Source of the DNA: Metallyticus violacea
Taxonomy: Eukaryota > Arthropoda > Insecta > Mantodea > Metallyticidae
NCBI GenBank assembly: GCA_030762175.1
Contig: CM060831.1
Coordinates: 77,972,001-78,036,000, forward strand
Direction: 5' to 3'
Length of the DNA: 64,000 nucleotides
Position numbers and translations under genes: made by a program. The notes below the pieces were generated by a model, which saw only the letters and a list, made by a program, of their open reading frames with translations, had not been told where the DNA came from and searched no databases. Positions 22,620 to 34,965 of the stretch are shown here, in pieces; the first letter of the stretch is position 1, and every line of letters begins with the position of its first letter.

Positions 22620-23600
22620 TGAAAGACAGAAATACACGCAAAGTTGTACTGGTAGGCTAACAGAAGAATTTGGTGCGTACATCGCGCTTTAAAACATTTA
22701 GCAAGCATACAGATATTGTAGATTTGTATCTCATAAATTGACACCTAAGAGGGCCCAATGCTCTTCTCAAATCATGGATAAAAGATTTACCAGGAGAATT
22801 ATCAAGTGTGATGAAAAACGGATATATTGCCGTAACCTTGACACCTTGAAAAGATGGATGATTCGATCTCCGTTAGCTTGCAAAGTCATCGCTAAACAAA
22901 TTGGGTGATTGGTTGGGAATTTGTTCCAAACGAGCGTGCAGTCGATCCGAATCTTCATCAACTGGAATGAATCATGAAGTTTTGAGATCCAGCACTAGTT
23001 AATACAAAAAGTTTCCTTGAAGCAGGATAATGCGAGACCTCATACGGCTCGAACAATTATGGAAAAAATCCAGGAATTGGGACGATCGAACTGCTACCAT
23101 AATCCTGGTCTAGCGCCTTCATATTACCATTTGTTTCGATTCATGGCTCATTTCCTGTGTGGAAACACTGAAGCTATGAAAGTGGTTATCACTTAATTTG
23201 TCCATCCTGGTCGTCTAGTGCTAACCATACTTGCCACTTGTCAAGATCGCAGGTTCAAACCTGGCCAGCATTCGGGCGTAAAAATCCTAAGTATGGCTTC
23301 CTTCGGAAGGGAAGTAAAGACGTAGGTCCCGTGTCGTACATTTACGACAGGATAAAGAACTTCAAGGCTGAAAGAAGAGGCCTCTGAGAAAATTCATTGA
23401 CCGTTTCACTCCCTGAATTGAATGGGACGCTGATGACCTGAGATGTTAAAGAGGATCGTAAATAAACCAAATCAACAACTGAATTTTTCGAACTAAAATA
23501 CAGAAACTGATATCGTCGTGGGGTAACAACCCTTGCGTAAAGTGGCTGAAGATTACAGAATCGTGACCTCAATTTCTTGTCGAAATACATTTCAAAAACA
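22620..23600 (+). pseudogene. Mariner transposase relic split by a SINE
   Basis: In order on the plus strand: an HTH-linker piece (VHRALKHLASIQIL near 22675; VSHKLTPKRAQCSSQI near 22730), a catalytic-region start (DKRFTRRIIKCDEKRIYCRN near 22790, keeping CDE), QDNARPHTARTIMEKIQELG near 23025 (second Asp kept), and LAPSYYHLFRFMAHFLCGN near 23110. The third catalytic Asp is Tyr in APSYYH. After the family A SINE the frame resumes as TEFFELKYRN near 23480, then YRRGV, the known mariner C-terminal pattern. Stops and indels are frequent between these islands. It is dead on several counts. Inverted ends were not located. Confidence 0.85.
23200..23477 (+). mobile_element. SINE family A, nested in mariner, with 9-bp TSD
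   Basis: The target duplication ACTTAATTT at 23191-23199 is repeated as ACTGAATTT at 23478-23486. The head is decayed (CATCCTGGTCGTCTAGTGCT) and lacks a few bases near the anticodon region. The body is typical, with a CTTCCTTCGGAAGG hairpin and a CCAAATCAACAA tail. The reading frame of the surrounding mariner relic is continuous across the insertion once the SINE and one duplicate are ignored. Confidence 0.92.
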
Positions 23601-26163
23601 TCTTTGTTTAAACATCTGCGTTACTTACTTATGAGACAATACCTATATTAGATATAGCGTTTGTTAGCGATCTGTGGCATATGTTCAGAGCAGTGTCGCC
23701 AGAAGCGATATAAAGAAGTGTGAGAGATATGTAGTTATGTTTCCACATGAAAATGGCGCCAAATATGACTGTCACTGCCTTTTCCGATGCAACACACTCT
23801 TATTCCGAGCTTATCAACTACTGTAACAGGCGTGCTTTCACTATCTCCAAGGAAATATTCCCTTGCGTCCTTAACACACACACAGGTTAAAAAAAAAAGT
23901 CCAGTATAGGATTTATTTCAAAGGGCAAGAAACAGGCAAATCCAGGACCAGCCGTATCCCCGAGATAATTCACAAGTTTAAGGTCCTTGTCTCTGCATCA
24001 AATACAACACCAGAGAAAGCCATTTCATTGAAAACAGGGATCTCAGTTGCAACTGTGACCACCGTTATCACCGAAATTTGAACCTAAAACAGTGGTCTGA
24101 TTGTATTAGGATAAGGTTTTAAACTAAACATTCGCTTCAACCCGCCATTTTTTGAGACGAGGAAAAGCTTTCATTACATCCTTAATGCATCGTCAATGGA
24201 TTCCTGTGCACTTAGGTTACTTTCTAGAAAATGTGCCAGAAGAGCAAGAGAATAGAAATTGCTGCGTGCAAGTGATAGCTAGCGCTCGAGAGTATACAGT
24301 AGTAGAGATGTACTTTCTCCCAAGTTAAAGCTGTTTGAATTTGTTACCATAGATCGTGTTTTTCACAGCCTCTGAGGAAACATTATATGCAGTGAAATAC
24401 CTTAAAACCATATTCATGGATCCAATGCGCAACGTATTTTGACTTAAATGTGTTTTTCCCGCTGCAAATATTCAATGCTGACAAATTTTTACCATAACAG
24501 TAAGCAACCGTTATTACACTAGCTTATTTTTATAGTGAGTTACTTGTTAGCTATTGCTTGGAGCAATGTGTATTTTTAATTACAGCCTTGAAAGAATACT
24601 ACAGAAAATCATGCCAAATGTACAACACAAAGAAACTGCAAAATGGTAGATCAAATGCATATATTAATGGAACTCAAGGCTGCAATTCATTATACTCTAC
24701 CAGTTATCTACTGCTACTGTCGAATATCTCCGTTTCCTTACCTGGAACAAAACAAAAGAGACTAAGTTATTATAATGAAGTTATTGACATAACTAGAACA
24801 CTCAATAACAAAACAAGGTATACTACACAAAACATATCCTGTGTTCGCGGACACCTCTTTCACGAGTTAAACGACTTAATAAATCTTCAGTTAATTTTCC
24901 TTTATCTTTACATTGCGATAAACAATTTCTATTATCATTCCAATTTATGTAATTTAATTTAAATAAGTTCTGTGCATTTTTATCTTTCCAAAAACTAAGA
25001 ATATATTTTACATAAAAGCATACCGATCATTGGAAGCTAACGTGTTAACTCTAAATTTCTTTGTGTTAGAAATATTTATTTGCACAAAACGCAATCCCCT
25101 CTGTGTGGCAGTGTGGTTCTCTTACATGCTGTATATCTTTAGTCGTTTAAAACACAGTTTATCTTAAAGTCTACCATTAAAGTCGGAACATTTATGAGAG
25201 CATTTTCAGGAAAAGTTGTTGGAAATTTATCTTTCATTAGCCTTGAACCTACCTAAACAAAACACATACGAGATACTTTAATTTCTGTTTCTATCCAGAG
25301 AGGCTTCTTCCGAAAAATGTTTAAACTCCTTCGCGAGGACACTTTTAATTTGACCAAGGAAATGGAAAAATGATAACTTTTCTGCTGCGGTAAACTCCCT
25401 AACCCAAGCGCTACTTTTCCTGCTAATTACTGTTAAGTGGATGCACCCGTCTTCTTCTCTTAGATATCTTACCCCCCGCACTACTTAAAAGCTTCCGAGC
25501 AAGGAAATTAACCTTATTTGCTGCATGGTTTGGTTCTGATAACATTTAATTATTTCATAGACATAATTAAACAAGTGAGAGGCACATTTTCTTAAAATTT
25601 TGTGTTTATTCAGCTTTCTCCTTTACAAATACAAGCGTTTCTCGACCCTTTTCATAATTATTAACACCCACAAGATATTGTAGAGGCTTTACATAATTTC
25701 GGTTATAGTTTTTGTATAACTTTTTATAAAGTGTAAATTATTACTTTGTACGATAGAAAATATAAATTAAAATAAAATTATTGTAGAAGCAAGGAGGAAA
25801 AAAGAGGTCTACATAGACAGGATTACTTATTTCTATTTCCTTTACACACGGACACAATCACAGTGTGGAAGGGAATTCGCTCCGCAGTGGGGTGCTAGCA
25901 ATGTAGCAGTTATGTTGGAAGTACGGACAGACCATTCCAAAATTATCTTTACTGTGTCTCCCGAAAACTGAGAATATGCACTGTAAACAAACAACCTTCC
26001 GCGGTTATGCTGGCTGGGGAGGAGAATAACAGGAAAGGCACTATGACTGGATTCATGGAAAGAGGTGCAGGTTGTCGGGCGTGTACTTTGAAGCAAACTC
26101 CTCCATTAGTTTCACAATCACCACAGTGAATTATTTTTGGTACAGTAGTTTATGTACAATTAA

Positions 26164-26201
<38 letters not shown>

Positions 26202-26455
26202 TTGAAAACTTTCTTACAGCTACGTATTGAACATTTTATGGATTAATATTGTTCAACTCGCAACTCAGCTTTCGTTACTGCCAATGATCCACGTCGGGGA
26301 CTGTTGCTAACAGCAGAACCATTACTTAGGTGAGTGCGGAGCGACTTTTCTTCCGCGCTGTAAATGAGCAGACAAGATAATACGAGAGTAAGTGACTAAG
26401 TAAGCTACAAATCGACATAGAATATAATCAAATAAGAGCACTGATTAAATAAAAA
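23601..26455. other. Gene-free AT-rich sequence
   Basis: A (TTA)n run lies at 26166-26199. The longest frame (24558-24962, plus, 134 codons) is Asn/Leu/Tyr-rich with no recognisable motif and is judged random. Confidence 0.5.
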
Positions 26456-26459
26456 AAGC

Positions 26460-27400
26460 ACCTTTAATTCTCGACATAATCTACCTCTACATTGAGGTGC
26501 TCGTTTCACAAGTCCCTGAAATCCAGCAGCATGAAATTCTTCGGGCTACTGTCGGAACCCGTCCCTTCCTTCGCTTCAAATTGGGAAAATGTTCACCTGA
26601 AAGATAATTTTTAACAAGACCGAACAAGTGCAAGTCGCTCGGAGCAAGGTCGGGGCTACATGGAGTACTCCTGAACTTCCCACTTGAAATTTCGCAGTGT
26701 TTCATTTGTCTTGTTGGCAGTATGAGGTGGCGCTTTATCGTGCAATAACAAAACGCATTTGGGGAGGAGTCCTGATTGCTTCCGTTGAATGGCTTTACGA
26801 CATTTTGTTACAGTAGGAGTCGGCATTTACGGTTTGTCCTTGAGACTGAAATGCGCTGAAGAGTGTGCTTTCATGATCCCAGAAGACTGTGAGCAACACT
26901 TTCCAGTGAATGGTGTTTTTCGCAAGAAGTTTCCGCTGCTTTGTCTTGGGCTAGTAATGGTGAACCCAAGACCCACCTTCTGTTCTTTATCGTGGTACGG
27001 ATTGAGATGCTGTAATGCCAGACCCATTCTTTGCATTTTGTGTTGTTGTTGCATGCGCGGTAACCATCGTGCACACACTTCGTGAAAATCTGTCATGCAT
27101 TATGAGGTAGGCGATTCGGGTCAACTGCCAATAGCAGCGGCTATAGTGTCTGTCTGTTCGGTTTGAGTCTTCATCTCGTTGCAAATTCGCCTTTGTGGCA
27201 ATCTCCGTGGTGTTTGTCTTCAACACGTGTCCGCCCTTCAGAAAAGTTCTGCCCCCAAATGAAAGGCACTTCTCACCTTATATGGGAAACTTAATATATA
27301 TTGATTTCATACTTTTTACCCACAAAAAATCACACTATGGAGTGGTTGCACACTCACTCAGAGCGTTGCCATCTTGCAACTCCTATTTCGCTATTGTAAA
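26460..27400 (-). pseudogene. Mariner transposase relic
   Basis: On the minus strand, from right to left: an HTH-linker piece (MHDRFSRSVC, near 27110), CARWLPRMQQQHKMQRMG near 27060, a shifted frame with the ETSCEKHHS region, then VLLLHDKAPPHTANKTNETL near 26720 (second catalytic Asp kept), SPDLAPSDLHLFGLVKNYLS near 26640 (third Asp kept) and HLNVEVDYVEN near 26485, the normal mariner C-terminus. The segment holding the first catalytic Asp (usually TGDETW) is not readable. At least three frameshifts separate the islands. Clear inverted ends were not found, so limits are approximate. Confidence 0.85.
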
Positions 27401-27707
27401 CATTAACTTCTCGTGTCACCAACTGGCCTCCATCTAGTGGCAATAGCCTCAGGTGCCTCATTCAGACATGTAGAACCCCACATCAATTTGTAACTTAATG
27501 ACTTACCCTTGTATGACCCGAAATAAGGAATAAAGAATGGTTGCGCAAGGAAACAAGTATAAAGAAGCATAATATAGAAGTTAAAGGATTCATTTGTTAA
27601 AAACTACGAATTGCCTAACAAGTGTAAAGAACCACTCCGTGGAGGGCAACCATTTAGGAATATATTGAGGCTATTGGACGTAGGTTACACGGGCATAATT
27701 AGTTCCT
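27401..27707. other. Gene-free spacer
   Basis: Nothing recognised between the mariner relic and the SINE. Confidence 0.5.
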
Positions 27708-27719
27708 TTCTTTAGCAGT

Positions 27720-28027
27720 TTTTTCTTTTTGATTGGTTTATTTATGGACGCTCTTTAACACTTTAACATCTCAGGTCATCAGCGTCCCATTCAACTCACG
27801 GCGTGAAACGGCCGACTAATTTTGCTCAGAGGCCTCTCTTTCAGGCTTGAGGTTCTTTATCGTGCCGTAAATGCACGACACGGGACCCACGGCTTTATTT
27901 CCCTTCCGAAGAAAGTCATACTTAGGATTTTTACGCCCCAAAAAATCCATCGGTCCTGGCCGGGTTCGAACCCGCGATCTTGGGTTTAGGAGGCAAGTAT
28001 GGTAAACACTACACCACCAGGACCGAC
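27720..28027 (-). mobile_element. SINE family A, full-length, with 12-bp TSD
   Basis: The perfect duplication TTCTTTAGCAGT lies at 27708-27719 and 28028-28039. The head on the right end closes with CAGGACCGA, and box B is intact. This copy carries a small internal tandem duplication, TTTAACACTTTAACATCTCA, near 27756, where other copies have a single TTTAACATCTCA. It is therefore longer by about ten bases. Confidence 0.95.
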
Positions 28028-28039
28028 TTCTTTAGCAGT

Positions 28040-30565
28040 AAAAAGTATAGAGGAAATACAGAAACTAAAAAAGGAACATGGAAAATAATAGCGGAAGGAA
28101 ACATAACGTTAGTAATAAAGAGATTTTATAGCGTTGCGTAAAATGTTTTAAAAATTATGTAAATAAAAATAATATCTGCTTGTGTTCTCAAAAGAGTATA
28201 TAATATGGCTAGAAATTGCTAAACGCATCCTGCATTAAACACCCAATTTAAACCCTATGCTTCTTCGCTGCACAAGGCAGATTTTAATTCTCGGATGTTC
28301 TATGTACTTAGTCTGTGTGGAATTTCTTTAATGTATATTCACTTTTGTGTGGTAATAAAAATTTATTGTGTCGTTCCGTTGCAGCTCCGACAGATAAAGT
28401 ATAGATAAAATCTTTCACTGTCCTGTTGCAACAGAACGCTCGGTGCTAAAGAAAATAAATGTGTAAAACATCCCATATGCATAACGCTCAACAACGTCTC
28501 TCATGAGTGTCCGTGTAATTTTACTGGCTGAGATTTAGTGGAGCGGGGTATGGCCTGATCAACTCTTTCTGTTTTGAACAGGAAATACTGTAAACAGAAG
28601 TAAATCTTCTCATCACCCTCATAAATCTCTGGCAAACACCAACACGCTGTTCCTTCTAAACTGGGGAAAAAGTGCGTACAAACTTTAATAACCTCGCCCC
28701 ATCCCACCGAGCATCTAGTGTCATCTCTTTCGTCTAAAAAGTAATACACTTAAGGTACCTGGAAATTCTCCAGCGTTGTCACTGTTGCTCCCTTACATCA
28801 AACATTGAGCAGAAAGTATGAATAATTTCTGTTTCTCATACTATTAAGAATACATAAGGATGTTTTAATTAAAAATGAAGAACACTTAAAAATATTTACT
28901 CTCACTTCCATCTCGATCTCTGTTAGCACTAAATATATACTGAAAGAAATTGTAGAGAAGTGACAACATTGTTTTCCTCGTCTCTCACCTGTTTTCAGAA
29001 TCCTACATCGATAACTAAAAGTAATTTTTAACACAAGACACTCAAACTAGAAACTGCATTTTGTGACGTTGTTGTACCAAAGAACAACATTTCAGTCTTC
29101 ATCTCTTTCCTTAGTTATGTTACGTGATTAGCAAGTTTAATTTCATTGGTCAACACACTTCTTGCATTAATACCTCGCTCGGGGACATGAAAACGCCTTC
29201 TCCTTTAAGCTGCCGGGGTGTTAGGACGTAGGTAAGAAGTTCTCGGGGAATAGGGTTTTATTCGGCTCTTCTAGAAATTTAATGGAGTTTCTTGCCTACC
29301 TTGGTGTCCCAGGTTAGACTATTTTATATTTATATAACATAAATTATAAACCATTTAAATACTAACTTTCCCGAGAGAAATTATACCATTTTGCTTTTGC
29401 AATTACTGGACTTTATGTTGTAAATAATTTGTGTCCGATAACTATTGGTGATTTATTTGTTATCTGATTAATTGTATTATATACTCTTGCCTACTGTGAG
29501 GTGTATGTAAATTTTGTAAATCCAGTTAGACAGGTTTCTTGGTGTCCCGTTTTGAAGCAATTTTGTCATAGACGATATGCTTTTGAAGAACGTTTTAAAA
29601 GTTTCATTACAAACAGTTCTTATTTATTGTATGTAAGATTTATTAACTTTAATTTGCAGACCGCAACTTAATTTTGTATCAAGTTTTAGCAAATCACACA
29701 CACCCACAAAATCGTACTCGTGTCCACGCATTCTCTAATCTTGGCCTTCAATACGCTAAGTGGCAACAAGAAAGAGCAGAGCGCGATTAAATAAATAAAC
29801 AAAAATATAAAAAAAAATGTTACCCCATTACGTTTCAATTATGTAACACTTATAACAGTACTACCAACTTTGGCTTAACACGGGATTTAAGCGGATAACA
29901 ACTACATACCTTTTTCAGTGTTCAGTAAGCAGACCCATTGCAGTGCCGTATGCCACTTTTGAGTTCTCACACTAATTTGTGCTATCTGTCTTAAGTGATG
30001 TTCAACAATTCGGAGATGTTTCTCAAATGAAAGGTATTGCAATATTGAAGAAATTAGTTTTGAGCTGATCCAACTTCTTATTACGCTAAGCATGGCTTTG
30101 GTCCCAAAGAAAAACACATTTCTCAGATTAATTTCCTTGAAATATTACTACTTCTTTTATGAAATTGTTAAACTTGTACTAAAAACCTCTGAAGATAAAG
30201 AACAAATCAGCTAGTAATGTCATATATCCCCTGAGGACGCTCTGCTCATTCCCTTTAACTAACCTTGGTCATTCATTACCAAACCTCGCTAAGAGCTGCC
30301 CACGTTACTTGTCCTTGCAATCAGCAGATGGATCAGCAGAGCGAGGCTTGACCGGAGTGGAATGCGAGATGCGTCTACCAGCGAGTGTATTTTACTACAA
30401 AGTGCAGCTTGGTGTAGCAAATTAAAACGTTCCCACGTTAATCACTGCCCTGAAAACGCCATTTATAAACATTGTACAATGCCGGAACTGGTAAATGCCT
30501 CTTTTGGTATTCTTTTACTCCTTGTAATGTGCTCGCTAAGAACCTTATAATCTTCTATCAAAACG
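28040..30565. other. Gene-free sequence
   Basis: No recognised element. A more balanced stretch at 28.5-28.8 kb and a GC-richer piece at 29.17-29.32 kb have no second copy in the window. Confidence 0.5.
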
Positions 30566-30570
30566 AACAG

Positions 30571-30945
30571 GGCAGGCTCAGGCGGTAACGCTTGGGAGTC
30601 CCGGGTTCAAAGTCCTTGGGGCCGGAAATTCTGACCTTGCTTTCACCTGATCGCTTTGGTGGATGCTGCGATGTGTGTTTCCTTCCTAAATGTATTTTGT
30701 TGGTTCTGTTACAGGTTCAAAGTGTCAGGGAGAGGTGCTGGTGTGGTACGACGGTGGCTTCGCTTTAGAAAGAATTTTGCCTCAGTGTCTGGTAGGAAAG
30801 CGGCCTTTCTGCGGGGCTTGAAATCCTTGACGGAACTCCACCGACGTGGGGGCGATTCTTGGCCACCCGGTGTCTCCCTTCCTCCCGGAAATGTTCTCCT
30901 CCGTCTATCCAATCCAACCCTCGATTAAAAACGAAACAAAAGAAG
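30571..30945 (+). mobile_element. SINE-like repeat family C
   Basis: The 5' part looks tRNA-related: GGCTCAGGCGGTAACGC as a box A candidate and GGGTTCAAAGTCC as box B. It then continues TTGGGGCCGGAAATTCTGAC and on to a GC-rich body. The minus-strand copy at 38.1-38.5 kb shares box B (GGTTCAAATCCCTTGGGGCC), a following CCTGRTCGCTT block, a CTGGTGTGGWACG block and the 3' CCCTTCCTC block. It is followed by an AAAACGAAACAAAAG tail-like stretch. The ends are approximate and no TSD was found. It could also be part of a longer element. Confidence 0.5.
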
Positions 30946-33680
30946 CAGTTCCGCGGTTCATCTTTGGGGAATGACACATTGTTACCTGTGTATTGTGTAA
31001 ATGCTTTTCTTGTTAATTAATTCTATTATTTTGTACGAATGTATGCACCTCGTTGTTTATATAATTAGTGTACACAAATTCACTCTATGAAGAATAACTA
31101 ATTATCCGCTTAAACACGTGTTTAAAGTACTAATTACAATAAAGTTCAGTGATTTTATAAAGGCCATACCTTTTTTCTTGTTAATTCAAATTAACATTTT
31201 GGTTTATTTCATATTCACTTTTATGAAAATTAACTACTGAATTATGACTATTAAAATAAAATTATAATTAATTTTTCTCACAGTAAGAAATTACCGAGAA
31301 ACTTATCTGTGCTATTTCAGCTTTGGGCTACATAGAGTCGCATAGCTTTTTAAATGACATGGGATGTGAAAACTAATTTATGCTAAATATACCATGAAAA
31401 TGGTTCTGTAATGTTATACATTTTTCCTTGTTCATAATTACGGCATTAACTATCAATAATGTAATACATAATGTAAATTAAATTAAATTAATGGATTAAA
31501 AAGTTACTGTTCCATAGCACTCTCTTAAATCTGTCAAACTTACTCCTTTTTCTGTGCTTACATATCACTTGCTCTTATAATTAATTCTTGGCGTTACAAT
31601 GAACCTTTTTTTACCCATTTCCCTATAATGCAGTAAGATAAGCTCATTTCACTACAGTTGACAATTACATAGAAATGAAGACAAAACAATTATAAATGGT
31701 TATTAATTTTTCATATAATCCGCGGTCTCAAGGAAGCTAAAACACGGTATAAAACGATGGTACTTGCTATCAAAATAAAAGAATTATTCGTAAATCATTT
31801 CATATTGCTACAATATAACAGAAAATAGAGAAAAACTTGGTATATTTTAAATTGATATCGTCTGCATTCTGGTCTTTCTGTTGCACTTTAGCCTTTACAA
31901 ATTCCCAGAAGCGGGCAGTTATAACCTAAGATCAGTTCATATTATCACGTCATAACACGCCTGAGCTCTTTAATCTTTAATTAGTTCTTCAGGTATATTT
32001 CATTTGTGGAATGAAACATATGATGATGACTTTTGGAACATTTATTGCAAAGTCACACCACAATTATCGGATATAGCGCCATTTATTTCAAGCTTCATAA
32101 AGAAATATTAGAATTAGGTATAAAATGTCATATATCGGCATTTGGAACTAGCACCTTCCTTCATTTTTCGCTTTGCAAGCACTAAGAGTCTTTCAACATC
32201 TCTCTCCCTTTCTGACCAGAAGGTTATTCAGAACGGGGAAAGCAATTTGCAGTTTGGCGCTTATCTGGGGTACTCCGGGGTTGCAGTGGTTTGAATAGGT
32301 CCCGTGATTACCTCACTGACTACAATGCGGCAAAGAGAAGCAAAATACGACTTCCACACGGGGATATTTACTCTAGAGACGTTTGTTTTCTTCATTATCT
32401 CGTCAATTTGCATATCTCTTGGGTCCCTGCATCATCGACACGCCATTGTCAAACAACATAAAACCCCGCAAATTGTGTTTATTCTTGTACTCCCTACATC
32501 TCAACCCAATTAGGAAATACTTTCTCAGGGGATGGAATGTATTACGTGAAAGGAAAGGGTGGATGCTAAGTAAACAAATTTCAAAGCGAGTGAGTAACAC
32601 GCACTGAAATGAAAAGTCAAAAGTGCTCTAAGACACCAGAGAAGGGAAGACGTATAACAAACAGTACACAAGAAACTGTAACATGATAGTATGCATCTAC
32701 AGCTTTGAGCTTTACTTCAAACGGGTCTGCAAGGTACAGCATTTTATTTCCTTTTGCTGTTTAATCAAGCAATAAAGAAAACCGCTCCCTTATACAATTT
32801 TAGTTGCAAATATTATTACAGCAGTTTTAAAACGTTTAATGATCATGGGCTGAATGAAAATTTATATCTTGACATTAGTTTATTTGTGCAAATAGAAATA
32901 TTAATAATAAATTGTTCAAATTTCCATTATTTTGAAGTAATTCTGAAATTATTTTAATCTACCAATAGTATGAACAAGCTTTGTTTTAAACTAGTAGAAG
33001 CGAAATAGTTGTCTATGATATAAATGTTAAAAGTGGAATTTTACATCTGCATCATACTTTTTTTTTTTTAATGTAAAGGAAAGACTCGGCATATTGTAAA
33101 TAGACGTAACAAAACAGGAGCCAACTTTGAGGATTCCAAGTATTTATGGAATAAAACGAAACGCAAAACTTATGACACTTTCAGTCCCTTATTTCTCCCT
33201 ACTCAAACCCAATATATCTCCGGTGGGATCTACGAAAAATGGAACTGAGGTTTAGCAAGAGCCAGGTAGACAACCTTCCGTCTTCGGGACTCGCAAGAGT
33301 TCCACTTGATTAAGGGCAAGTTACGGTAGAGAGAGCTGAAGATCAGAATGGCGTCAATGTACAAAAGATTAATTGCTTATAAGAAAGCTATCCTTGTTTA
33401 TATTACTGCATACAAATTAGTTACTACACTTTGCATATGCATAAACACTACTGTCGTCTGCTCAGAAGCAGCCATTTTCAATCAGCTGTTAGTTGATCTT
33501 CACTTGTTCTTATTTTTGACTGGCTAATACTTACGTTTGCATCTTTCATTGTGAATGCCTACATACTACTAAGTTAACGTGTTACGTCTTATTTTATTAC
33601 GTTTAATGTTCATTGCAAATGGGGCCTAACTCACATATTTAACGCTTCTCTAATGACTATAATACTTATCCCGCACTATG
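30946..33680. other. Gene-free AT-rich sequence
   Basis: Very low GC from 31.0 to 32.1 kb. Nothing recognised. Frames at 32.3-32.6 kb overlap on three frames and look random. Confidence 0.5.
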
Positions 33681-33689
33681 GGAATTAGC

Positions 33690-34965
33690 CTTGTCCTCCC
33701 TATACCAAAATAAACCACCCACATCCCCATAGGATTTCAGCATCTTCCCTGCATTATGTAAAGTACACAGACAGCTGACAGATTACCTTAACGCGCATTG
33801 CGCTCTTGACATCGTCAATTTGGTTTCAAAGCAGGACATGTACGCTGCTAGTAAAAGTAACAGAAGACATTCGTGAAATGTGCAAAAAGCAAAAAGTAAC
33901 TGTACTGTATTACTAGACTTCTATAGACCAAGAGCTCTTACTGTACAAACTTAAAAACTATAACAAGTTACTACCTGGTTCATAATCCTACTTTAGAGAG
34001 CGTCAGCAATAGCTGATGGTTAGTTTTCTTTCAGGCGCCTCAGAGACCACATCAATGACATTGCCACCTATACGCTAACAAACTGTACTTTCACACCGTC
34101 CCTCGTTCTGTCCATGACGCCGTGACTAGTAAATGAAAATCTAACCGCCATCTCCCTTTGGACACAAAAATTTGTACTAAAACTGAATTCACTTGAATCA
34201 GAGACTGCAGTCGTGGGACATAAACGTGCACTATGTAAAACAAGCTCAAATGACGTGCCACCCAAAATAGTAAACAAAATTCCATTATTATAACAGTATG
34301 GCAAAAAACCCAGACTCTGATCTAGAATAGCACAGCCAGGTAAACTATACAGGCAATAAAACATTTTCCTTTATTCACATATTAAAACCTGTAGTAAAAT
34401 ATTATCTTTCAATCTGAAAAAGAATCTCATTCAAGTGTTTGATGCCTCACTTTGATGTCTTGTACTCTACTCTGAATACTGGGCTGGCAGATCGACAGAT
34501 TACGACGTGTTCATAGTGCCTGTGTTCGTTTTCTCTCGTAACCCCCCTACGCAATCAATTGTCATGGCAACCTCTAAAAGAATGCACGACTTTCCATTTC
34601 CTCTGTACCTCCACCCTTCACTACATTGTCTCGCTTGGCATACCCGTCCCTACCTCGGACCCGCAATATCACTCTGTCTATCCCTCGTCCAGCTTCTCCT
34701 CCTCCTTTCTCCCCCTTTTACTAGAGAAAACTTAGGTTGAAGAACAAATATAATTACCTTACTATCTTTATCAAATGTCTAACTCTATAAAACATGTAAC
34801 ACTTACATGCAGTATATGTATTTAATTTAGCCTTTTTTCTGTATTTTATATAACTATACATTGAGTCTTTATTTTCGTTAGTTTTATTCGTCTAGTAGAG
34901 TGGAAGATAAGGCCCCTTGGCCTACTGTTGATAGGCAATGGATAAATAAATCAGTAATCACACAT
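33690..34965 (+). pseudogene. Non-LTR retrotransposon (LINE) relic, RT domain to 3' end
   Basis: A 5'-truncated, frameshifted copy read in order: FSIFPALCKVHRQLTDYLNA (RT start, near 33735), VTEDIREMCKKQKVTVLYY near 33860, LLYKLKNYNKLLPGS near 33940, NENLTAISLWTQKFVLKLNS near 34130, a lone MPHFDVLYSTLNTGLADRQ near 34443, and LVTPLRNQLSWQPLKE near 34538 with FHFLCTSTLHYIVSLG after it. This is the usual order for Jockey/CR1-like LINE reverse transcriptases through to the C-terminal region. The catalytic YADD block is not readable. The 3' end has TAGAGTGGAAGATAAGGC and a GGATAAATAAAT tail, as at 21.4 kb. There are many stops, so it is non-functional. The clade is not resolved. Confidence 0.8.

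Noticed and set aside
24558..24962. 134-codon open frame, the longest in the window
   Set aside because: Composition follows the AT-rich background and no motif or neighbouring exon supports it.
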